Origin: Orobanche coerulescens
Lineage: Eukaryota; Streptophyta; Magnoliopsida; Lamiales; Orobanchaceae
Reading direction: 5' to 3'
NCBI GenBank assembly: GCA_033398695.1
Contig: CM065815.1
Coordinates: forward strand, 143,761,001 to 143,825,000
DNA length: 64,000 nt
The notes beneath the pieces were generated by a model, which was not told the DNA's origin, ran no database searches, and saw only the letters and a list, made by a program, of their open reading frames with translations. Positions 55,886-64,000 of the stretch are shown piece after piece (position 1 is the first letter of the stretch; each line of letters opens with the position of its first letter). Position numbers and translations under genes: made by a program.

Positions 55886-56606
55886 CTAGGCATCTGTGTC
55901 GACGGTTCGTCTGACGAGAGAGTGTGACCTTTGAAGGAGATTCTTGACTTTCTCTCTTACAATGTCATACTCAAAAGCTTTAAGGTCGGAGAAGAGATCA
56001 AAAGTGGATATTTCATTAAGATTACGGGATACACGCATAGTTGTGGTCTTAATGTCCCATCGGTGGAGAGATCCGAAAATTTTTAAGTTCTTCTCCTTTT
56101 GGGTGTAAATCTTGCCCAACGCTTCAAGTTCACCAACAATACCGGTAAATCGAGGTCAAGTTCCTCAAGTGTTTCCGTTGGTTTCATTTCAAAAGATTCA
56201 AATAGCTGAGTAAGATTTGAAATCATGTTTTCGTTTGAGATCTCAGTTACATCACAAATTAACGTGAGTTTATCCCGATTTCTTTGGTACATTTTGCGCT
56301 CTTTACCTTTGAGAACGTGCCTTTGTCAAGAGTGACAAATAACTCGTTCTTAGCCACGTTGTCTAGATTGGCTCGCTTCCTTTCATCGGTTGTCCATTGC
56401 TCGCGTTCCTTCTCGAGCATTTCAGCATGGGCTTGGCCCTCAATCCTTGCGGCTGGATTGACCTTCATGATCTTGATAGGACCATCCTGTATAACAAAAA
56501 TCATCTCTTCGTGCATTGCTGCAAGATGAGCTTCCATTCTAATTCTCCAGTCGTCAAATTCGTTAATAGAGAACATAGGGACTTTGTTAATCATAGAAGT
56601 ATCCAT
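55886..56606 (-). pseudogene. Copia gag N-terminal domain, frameshifted
   Basis: The minus-strand frame starts at Met 56606 with EFDDWRIRMEAHLAAMHEEM, the UBN2/DUF4219-type gag start. It continues in shifted frames through LTQLFESFEMKPTETLEELD and GKIYTQKEKNLKIFGSLHRW to STFDLFSDLKAFEYDI near 55960. At least three frameshifts are present within 720 bp. Gag would form the virus-like particle. Confidence 0.85.
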
Positions 56607-56718
56607 ACTGATAATATAGGAATGAAAGAAACTGTTTTGAAAATAAGTGATTTGAATCTGATTCGGTTAAAAAGAAATACGACTGATTCTTTTTAGAATC
56701 AACCGCTCCGATACCACT

Positions 56719-57867
56719 TGTTGGCCACTTAAGTATACTGGATACAGTTTGGAAAATCGTTTAAACAACAAACTGTACGGAATCTAAATCTGAGTGCGTA
56801 GCGGAAGTCTTGGATACAGTTAGTTGCCGTGGATACAGCAACGACGTATTTGGTGTATACTTAATATATCACAGTTATTTCAAACAGTAAAAGCAGAAGG
56901 TAAATAACACAGTAATTTAAGTGGTTCGAGGTAAACCCCTCTACGTCCACTGATCCTCCACACAGGAGTAAAAAGTTTATTATAATTACTGCGTACACAA
57001 CTACGTAATTATAAACAAACCTATCCTTGTATCGTTCACACAGATTGATACAAAGAATGTCGCTTTCAACCGTTCACACAGATTGGTTAAAGCTTCCTTC
57101 TTGACTAGCTTCTTCACACACAGTTCCAAAGCTTCATCCTTATTCGTCCCACACAGGTCAGAATAACTTTTTGAGTTCACACAGAGCTCGGTTTTTACAC
57201 AGAGGTAAAAGGTAGGTAACCAGGTAAGAACAGCAGCTTTGAAGTTCTTGAGCTGATGATGGCTGTTCTTGATGTTGAGCACTGTATATCTCTTTCGTTC
57301 TAACTTGCAGTATGCTTTGGAGATATGTTTGCTCAGATGATAACTTTGATAGCTTGAGTATTAGGTTACTTGAGTTGGTAGGTTACTGATCTTCAATGTC
57401 TTCAAGGATATATATAGTCTCTGAAGAAAGTATCCGTTGAGATGTATCCGTTTGAATAAGATTTCCTTCAACGGGAATATGACATGATCCGGATTTCGCG
57501 GGATTCTGAAGATCGAGAAGGCAGCGATTTAAATACTTTATCCTTGAGTATTTAAATACTTCTTTGTTCAACGGGACTTGACTTGTGTTCTTTCTTGTCC
57601 TTTTGTGAACTGTATGGAAGATGACTGTGTTTTGAGCATCGAGACAGTTTCCATACTTGGTCTTTTATAAGTCTTCTTCTTTGTCTTGTGAGCTTCACTA
57701 ATGCTGATTCAAGGCAGGTCTTCGATACAGGATAAAGCCTTGAAGCCTCGATACAGTTTCCTTACTGTATACGGATTGGCATATATGTCAAAACCTCTAA
57801 ATAACATTCGATACAGGGATTCCAGTATCCCGGCTGTTTCGATACAGGGTGTTTGTTTTTCCCAACA
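56719..57867 (-). repeat. 5' LTR of the SIRE-like element
   Basis: On the minus strand it starts TGTTGGGAAAAACAAACACC at 57867 and ends at 56719, two bases from the primer-binding site. It is 1149 bp, like its partner. CGATACAG repeats near 57720-57850 lie in the part expected to hold the promoter. Confidence 0.93.
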
Positions 57868-57884
57868 GAAATACTCCTATATTT

Positions 57885-58718
57885 TGGCATCGTGCTCGCA
57901 TGTACTTATAGCATTCATATAGACCACTTCAATATCGGCAACACATCTAAGGCACTGGTTGTGCGGAAGTTGTCTTTCTAGATGCGATAGAAATTCTTCG
58001 TCACTTGAATTACAGAATAATGGAACACCAAGGTAGTTAGGAAGCTTAAATTTCATTTTTGGAAGTCTTTTTTCAGTTGCCATCTGCATGATGTCACATA
58101 GTATGCGCTCTTAGAATTATCCTCCAACATCGACAACCCTTGAATTCCCTCTTCTCTGTGTTTTTCTTCGCCACTAAACAGCTTCATGAAGTTTAAACAA
58201 TATGTAGCTTCATGGTGATTGAGGTTTAGGGCTATAATCATTAATTCAAATGCTTCGTCTTCATTTTGTTCGATGAAGAACTTTAACTACAAAAAAATGA
58301 AATAGTAATAAAATTAGGAGAAGATGAGATAAAAATAATTAGTAACTAATTAGATATTAATGTACCAATGATTTTCTGAACAGTGCTTCAGGATTTTTAG
58401 AAGCCACCAATTTATCTAGCATTGGAGGAAAAACATCATGTTGCATGTCAAAACTAAGCCGCTGCAAAATACTTGTTGTGTTACCCAACTCATAGAAGAG
58501 TCGACAGCTGGGAATCGTAGTATTGTTTGTAGTTAGAAATTAATAATTTGTTTATATATACAATAACGCGCAGTGAATGAAGAACCTATGAAACCTGCAA
58601 ATTACCTGGCGCTAGCGTTTGCCCAGTCGTTGGGTGATTGACGTGCAAGCTTTTCCATAATGCACATGATTAAATCATGTGGCAGATTTGTAATTGCATA
58701 GTTATCGATAATCATCAT
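57885..58718 (-). pseudogene. F-box protein gene remnant (At2g35280/At1g67623-like)
   Basis: Minus strand, three exons: about 58718-58606 with ITNLPHDLIMCIMEKLARQS (F-box start), 58507-58366 with CRLFYELGNTTSILQRLSFD, and 58286-57885 with FELMIIALNLNHHEATYCLN. Splice sites CAG|GTAATT, CCCAG|CTG, TTG|GTACAT and TTTGTAG|TTA are intact. A frameshift near 58095 separates LEDNSKSA from the final MQMATEKRLPKMKF segment, so the gene is probably dead. F-box proteins select targets for ubiquitination by SCF complexes. It could also be a fragment captured by the neighbouring Helitron. Confidence 0.68.
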
Positions 58719-58897
58719 TCTTTTCGAATCAAACATTTTGAGATAAACACAGGTATTCTGACCTTGTGGTATGAGGAATGTCATTTCTTGTTTATATAAC
58801 CAACGATTTTTAAGAATGAGGAGTGGTTGTGTGATAAGTATTCGGCTCCCAAGAAATCTCATAAATCTAACTGAAAGTTGCCCTCGGGTCCCTATTT

Positions 58898-59240
58898 CAC
58901 TACTACAAATATGACCTTTAATGACAGAAATTTTATGACGTTTTGCCAAAAACGTCATTGTAACGTATTTCCATGACGTTTATAGCAGCAAACGTCATGG
59001 ATGTAAAATATGGAACAACCATATGACATTTTGTGAACATCATGGTTTCTTCGAGATTCATGATGTTTTTTTCATGTCATATTTGTTTATCAATAACACT
59101 TTTAAAATGTCATGATTTACCTGTAGTATGACATTTTAAAAAATATCATGTAATAGTTTTTTATGACAGTTTTAAAGTGTCATGAAATAGTTTATCACTA
59201 ATGACAATTTATTACTATCATTAAAAGTTTGATCCCAAAT
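58898..59240. repeat. CACTA subterminal hairpin and repeat region
   Basis: Two perfect 10-bp-stem inverted pairs stand out: ATGACGTTTT/AAAACGTCAT (58935-58944 and 58949-58958, 4-nt loop) and CATGACGTTT/AAACGTCATG (58972-58981 and 58990-58999, 8-nt loop). More diverged TGACATTTT / AAAATGTCA pairs continue to 59240. In En/Spm such subterminal repeats bind the TNP1-type protein; that role is inferred here. Confidence 0.85.
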
Positions 59241-61432
59241 TAGTCCCTTAGGAAATTTCCCGTATGACTTCCTCTCCCCCCACTCATTTTGTTTTCCTTC
59301 TCTCCCTTTCTGAAACCCTACTACCCTAGCCGCTCTCTCCCTCTCTCTCACTTGTCCTCGCCGTCTCCCAATTGCACGGTCTCCTTTCTTTTCCTCTCTT
59401 CCAATTTCTCACTTCTCTCTCTCTCTCTCTCACTTCTCCTCGTCGTTGTCTCCCAATTTCACGGTCTCACCAACATCCTTAGACGTTTGCTTCAGAGCCG
59501 CGACCACGGACATCGGGTTCAAATCAGCGTCCATCGACTTTTCACGTCAGATTCATATTGTCGCCGCGACATCCACCGTGAGTTATCCAACTTTCTTTAT
59601 TTGTCATTTCAAGTCTGCGATTACCCATGCCTAAGTCTGCGATTACCCAGTTGGGGTATTACCCACCCCCTTGTTGCTATGCTAAGTTTGGTGTTTTGAG
59701 TTGAGTAAGCTATTTATAATCTCGACAGTGTAGGGTTTATGATTTTAAAAGAAAAATGTTGAAAGGTTTATTGAAGTTTATTGCAAGCTTGTTTATTCTA
59801 TATTAAATTATACCGTATAAGATGAAAGGTATGTTGTATTGACCGGTTTTCTTCAACAGATCCGAGTATGATACGATTGGTACTTGATTAAAGCAACCTT
59901 CATTTATCTTGTGACATTAGTAAAGGTATGATCCATTAGGCTCAATTGAATGGTTCCAGATGTTATGCTTCTCTTTCATGGACTTGAATTCTTACCGCAT
60001 TGATTTTTTCAGCTTGTTTGTCTTGCAACATTTCTTACTGTATCGGAAAGTGACAGTTTCGATCCCTCTCAGGTATCTATTTCATAGATGCTTATGAACA
60101 ATTTCAGTTTGGGTTTTTATCCGACTTTGTATCTGTCGTGTGCATAGTAAGACATTTTTTTGTTCGCTAGAATGATTACTCAACAAACAAAGGGGGGTGG
60201 AAAGGGTGATGGTGGTGGTGGATGGAAGTTTAGGGCATGCTGATTGTTAAGTTTTGCAGCATCCTTTACTTCTCCACGGCAAAAGTTTTCTGATCATTAT
60301 TTGGAATCATTTGTTTATTTTTAGTTTTTCAGAAATGTCAAGTACTTTTCATGAATCTCTCTCAGGAATTATTGAAAGCTTTGATTGGGTTCATAGATGT
60401 TGCCGGGCTTTATTTTGCCTTGACCCAGTTAACTCATAGGAATATTTCTCAAAACCACAAATTCCAAGCTGTTGGACTTGGTGAGCGTCATCTTTATTAC
60501 CTCATTGAACTTCTTTTTCGATATTTTACTTCAATTTGGTTGCAGGTTACATTATGATAATGCAATTGTGGATGCTAAATGTGTAGGAGCTTTTTTTTCT
60601 CACACTTTTCCGAATGTAAATTGCCGCATCTGTGTGTGTTTCTTTCGCTTTAAAAAAAAGACCGTGAAAAGTCTTTAATAAAGACCGGTCATGAACAGTG
60701 AAATTTAGTTGACAGTTGAATAAGTTGGATATGCAAGATTCTCATCCTCAGGAGTAATACCATTCTTATCCTATAATTTTGGCAAAAACGCATGGGAGAC
60801 CGTCTCACATAATATATTTAATATTTAATAAGATGGAGCCTGATTTTCAGTTTTTTTAGTTTTTTTTTCTTTTTTTTTTTTCATTTCTTAGCAAAAAAAT
60901 CCAGTTTTGTTAGTTCTTTTAATCTCTCTTAGGGCCTTTTTCTGTTTTTAAGGTTTTTGATTTACTTTTTTATTTCATCTTTTGATTTAACAATTTTTAA
61001 GGTTCATTTTTATTTTTTAGTGTTCATTTTGTTCTTTTATTTATTTCGTTTTTTTAGAGTTTTTTTGTTACTTTCTAACTTTTTTTCTATTAGGTTCCGC
61101 AGGATGATGTTTAGTTTCTCAAATATATCATTATGTGCTATCATATCCTATTTCTGGTTGTTATTTTAATCGTACTGGGTCATATAAGTTGCCTTACTCT
61201 TTCCTCCTAACCACCTCTCTTCTTTTTCTCAGCTGGTGGGCATCAACACTGGTTATGTAAGTGCTTAAAATGTGAGTAGATTTTGTGGCTATAAACAACA
61301 ACAAATCTTTAAATGCTTAGATACATATTAATCTAAGTTAAATCTGTAAGCTCGTTGGCAAAAGTGGCATATGGGAAGTCACATCACTGCAACTCTAAGT
61401 ACAGGTGAAAATATTATATCTGACATGCCGCT
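59241..61432. other. CACTA 5' interior, no supportable coding exon
   Basis: CT-rich sequence at 59290-59450 ((CT)n at 59415-59430) precedes a possible exon or captured fragment to about 59700. The remainder is T-rich, with several plausible intron-like stretches. The expected transposase catalytic domain is not found in any frame. A polypurine GGTGGTGGTGGATGG stretch lies near 60200. Confidence 0.5.
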
Positions 61433-61662
61433 ACTCTATATTGGATTCATGAAGGTTTAACTAAAAAAGATCCCTTTATTTTAGCATCACATGCTGAGCA
61501 AGTATTTTACTCGAGAGATAATGAAAAATCAAGTTGGTATGTAGTGTTAAAGGCACCACCAAGAGGCTTTTATAACCTGGAACTATTCGATGAGAGTGCT
61601 TTTACAACTTTTGTTGCTCAAGAGTCATATGCACTTGATATAGACCACGAGGATATGTAATT
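61433..61662 (+). pseudogene. DUF4216 C-terminal remnant of a TNP2-type CACTA transposase
   Basis: A single frame reads from about 61433 to the TAA at 61660-61662 and contains KKDPFILASHAEQVFYSRD and SSWYVVLKAPPRGFYNL, the DUF4216 motif found after the transposase domain of plant CACTA TNP2 proteins. It ends with an acidic ALDIDHEDM tail. No start codon or upstream domain is attached. The remainder of the enzyme was probably lost by internal deletion. Confidence 0.8.
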
Positions 61663-62243
61663 TATTGTATGTTTGACTCTGTATAATGTGAGACTTTATG
61701 CTCTTTGTACTATGCATATGATTGTGCATCAATGTTTTGTAATCAGTTTTGATGTTATTCATCTGTATTTTTGGTGACTGATATATTATATAAAATTATC
61801 ATTTGTTTAGAACATTGGTACATTGTGAAAATACCATGTGTATCCGATCCTATTATTATCATTATTATTATTATTATCATATAACATTGTTGTCTTGTTA
61901 CATAGGCAGGACTATGAAAACAGGAGGAAGAGAGGTCCAACAATAGGGGCTGAATCGGGTGCACTATATGCTCTGAAGGCGACCGTGAAGCTCACCATGG
62001 CCGAGCTTGAATCTGAACTTACTCCTAGTGGTAACACAGGAAATAAGCGTGTAAGAGGTAAAACTACCTTACAAGTCATTCCAACGGGAGAGACAACAAA
62101 GCAAGAGGTTGTGTGGAATGAAAATGGACAACCTGTTGGACAACATTCAGTGAGATTTAGCTCTACTATTAGTTGTTTAGTACGAGAGCAAGTGCCAATC
62201 AACATAGATACTTGGCACAAGGTGGACAACGCGGCACCTCTTG

Positions 62244-62506
62244 CAAAAGATGAAATCTGGAAACTTTTGATGGTAATGTGTTTTATTTGTAGCAAAAAAG
62301 ATATCTGGAAACTTTTGTATGTGATATATCTGGAAATAAAACACACTACCATCACAGTAAAAACAAAAGTTTCCAGATTTCATCTTTTGTATGTGATATA
62401 TCTGGAAACTTTTGATGGTAATGTGTTTTATTTATAGCAAAAAAGATATCTGGAAACTATTGATGGTAATGTGATATATACAAAAGATGAAATCTGGAAA
62501 CTTTTG
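62244..62506. repeat. 26-bp repeat in direct and inverted copies in the TNP1-like intron
   Basis: A 26-bp sequence (CAAAAGATGAAATC then TGGAAACTTTTG) stands at 62244-62269 and, in the same orientation, at 62481-62506. A perfect inverted copy is at 62364-62389. TCTGGAAACTTTTG-type fragments fill the space between. The first copy overlaps the end of exon 1 (KDEIWKLL), so exon sequence has been copied into the intron. The RNA could fold into a strong hairpin. Confidence 0.9.
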
Positions 62507-63669
62507 TATGTGCTTTTACTTGTGTTCTATTGACATATACACATACATGTTTTTACTGTGGAAATAGATAACATTTTAATATCTTATTTTGTAACAAAAT
62601 TTTTGTGTGGAGCTTACTCATAAGACAGTTGTCTTACAACAATGTGGAAGGCTATGGAGGGCTTATAAATCTGAATTGTCTATTAGCATTACCAAGATTT
62701 TAGAGTCTCGGCGCAACAAGGCAGAAACTACAAGACAACTTAACATGTTAAGACCCACAGATGTGCCGCAAAACGAGTGGGATGAATTTGTTGCAATACG
62801 TCGTTCAGATCAATGGAAAGTAAGTGGCTGTGAGATCAATAACCAGTAATAATAATATTAATACCAACAATAGTAGTAATAATAACATTAAGGAGTTGAG
62901 GATATACTTTGCTTTGTAATCTGAAATTAGGTTTTAGATGCATATGTAACCATATTATGTTTATATGATATGCAGGAAAAGAGCGAGAAAATGAAGAAAA
63001 TAAGAGGTTTATAGCTTCTTCCACACACACTAAGCCGACAAGGGTATGCAAGGATGCAATATGAATATGTAAGTCAGTTGTGGGAGAATATCTGATAAAA
63101 TATTTGTGTATTAATCATGTTCTGTTTTCTATAACCATCTTAGACCATAATGGGAATTTGCATCGAGTAGGACTGAATTTTTTGTTTCTATTCAATTAGG
63201 AACTGAATAATCTTGGAAAAATATTGAGTAGAACTGAGTCGTTTATTAAAGGCCATGAACCAAAGAAAGCAAAAAATGAGTACGTGGCCAAAAAAATTGT
63301 AAGTATTCTCCATGACCAATTGTTGCTTATTTAAGATGCAGTTTCATTTTACATGTAATGAACTTAATTGTTGCTTTCTTTAAAGGCTGAGATTCAAGAG
63401 AAACTGAATGATCAGCCGCTTAGTCAAGAGCCTGTTCCTGTAAAGTGGGATGTATTGAGTCAAGTTCTTGGTAAGGAGAAACCTGGTCGTGTTAGAGGTA
63501 TGGGAGCAGGTGTTACACCTTCAAAGGTAGATGCCCAAATACAAAATACCAGCTGGAAAGCAAATCTAGAGTCTAAACTTGAGGCGGGGAACAAGCGTAT
63601 GACAATTCTCGAGGATATTATTTTAAAAATTGTAAGTTTTATGCTCTAATGTTGCTATGTACTGTAAAG

Positions 63670-63705
63670 TGTATATATATATATATATATATAAAGAGAG
63701 AGAGG
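63670..63705. repeat. TA/GA microsatellite
   Basis: A run of (TA)n about 23 bp long is followed by (GA)n, inside an intron of the TNP1-like gene. Confidence 0.9.
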
Positions 63706-64000
63706 GGGAATTAAAGTGGATTGTGCTTTCTGTTTGATAGGGCCAAAGTGGTTGTTCTTGTCATGGTACTAGTGATGGTGGAAGCAAGAGCACACAGCAG
63801 CACCCTGCTGTTGCGACTCCATCTCCACGAGTAAGTTACTAACCTAATTTCGATGTTTTAAGTTTCTGGTGTATGGTTCTGATTTGAGACTTTAAACATT
63901 GTCCTTGTGCACCTCCTTTCCAGTGAAAGTAATCTTTTTTTTTCAAGAACAGTTACTTTATTGCCGCATGTCTTTTGATAGGCTTTTAAATTATCTACCT

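Larger units (their letters stand above)
45249..57867 (-). mobile_element. SIRE/Maximus-like Copia retrotransposon with extra downstream ORF
   Basis: LTRs of 1149 bp each (45249-46397 and 56719-57867), flanked by a perfect GAAAT duplication (45244-45248, 57868-57872). On the minus strand: primer-binding site TGGTATCGGAGC at 56716-56705, gag, pol in Copia order (protease, integrase, RT, RNase H), then a long extra ORF, then polypurine tract AAAAAGGGGGAAAT next to the 3' LTR. The extra ORF after pol and the AAAAAGGGGG tract are typical of the SIRE lineage. Pol has many frameshifts, so the copy is dead. It interrupts the Helitron/F-box segment. Confidence 0.92.
61906..63830 (+). pseudogene. TNP1-like (Transposase_24 family) CACTA accessory protein, multi-exon, partial
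   Basis: Exons: 61906 to about 62270 (KRGPTIGAESG, NENGQPVGQHSVRFSSTISC, REQVPINIDTWHKV); about 62600-62819 (CGRLWRAYKSELS, RPTDVPQNEWDEFVAIR); 62976 to about 63060 (SEKMKK, frame disturbed); 63200-63299; 63386-63631 (LSQVLGKEKPGRVRGMG); 63741-63830, then GTAAGT and on past the window. Splice sites AG|exon|GTAAGT are intact at four exon ends. In exon 3 the THTKPTR segment and the exon start lie in different frames, so it is likely inactive. The protein would bind subterminal repeats and act with the transposase. Confidence 0.78.
58898..64000 (+). mobile_element. CACTA (En/Spm) element, left part, running off the window
   Basis: The element begins CACTACTACAAATATGACC at 58898, a standard CACTA terminus, preceded by TTT as a possible 3-bp duplication (the other end is outside). 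The first ~330 bp are subterminal repeats of ATGACG/CGTCAT type. The interior carries a remnant of a TNP2-type transposase (61433-61662) and a multi-exon TNP1-like gene (from 61906), in the usual order. Most of the transposase gene is missing, so this looks like an internally deleted member. Confidence 0.87.

Noticed and set aside
61838..61905. ATG at 61838 as start of the TNP1-like gene
   Set aside because: The first 23 codons read from an ATT-repeat tract; a splice acceptor at 61905 explains the start of conserved sequence better.

Overview
The window looks like repeat-rich chromatin from a flowering plant, probably a eudicot. The evidence is the type of LTR retrotransposons (Tekay/Del-like Ty3 elements, a SIRE-like Copia element, an Athila/Tat-like element), an L1-type LINE whose ORF2 ends in RNase H, CACTA, Stowaway and hAT elements, and one intact DUF761-type plant gene. 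I cannot name the species. Almost everything is mobile-element DNA, and most of the longer reading frames belong to broken transposon genes. I found no bacterial-type operon, CRISPR array, rRNA gene or functional tRNA gene.

Left third (1-24757): a three-level nest. A minus-strand Tekay-like Ty3 element (A) enters from the left edge with the start of gag, its leader, its primer-binding site and its 5' LTR. That LTR is split by a small non-autonomous Athila/Tat-like element (3920-11997, TSD GTACG). The inserted element is itself split by a solo LTR of the same family as A (6830-9980, TSD CAAAT). To the right, a minus-strand RTE-type LINE is cut in two by a complete but heavily deleted plus-strand Tekay-like element (B, 14453-24140, TSD TCATT/TCGTT). 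Arrays of GC-rich palindromes spaced about two helical turns apart lie just upstream of the TATA box in all the Tekay-like LTRs, and paired GC palindromes occupy a comparable place in the unrelated Athila-like LTR.

Middle (24758-33034): a lower-density island with the only convincing host gene, a single-exon DUF761 protein (26776-27360). Around it are small elements: a tRNA-derived SINE with a 13-bp TSD, a Stowaway MITE, Helitron-like units, a PIF/Harbinger-like MITE, and a hAT-like MITE made of TTCGGATATCCGAA-type palindromes. Next comes the C-terminal end of a MULE transposase.

Right half (33035-64000): a full-length L1-type LINE (33035-40630, 13-bp TSD, poly(A)) carries both ORFs, damaged by a handful of point changes. 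It sits in one of two tandem MULE fragments. A minus-strand Helitron follows, with a recognisable 3' hairpin and CTAG end at 42127-42152, PIF1-like helicase exons, and an intron full of ~119-bp tandem repeats. It is interrupted by a 12.6-kb SIRE-like Copia element (45249-57867, TSD GAAAT) that has an extra env-position ORF. A decayed F-box gene lies on the other side of that insertion. From 58898 to the window end is the left part of a CACTA element: terminal CACTACTAC, subterminal hairpins, a remnant of the TNP2-type transposase gene, and a multi-exon TNP1-like (Transposase_24) gene running off the edge.

The genes do not form a pathway. The window records successive insertions whose order can be read from target-site duplications. 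The least explained feature is the repeated promoter architecture of the LTRs (phased palindromes next to TATA).
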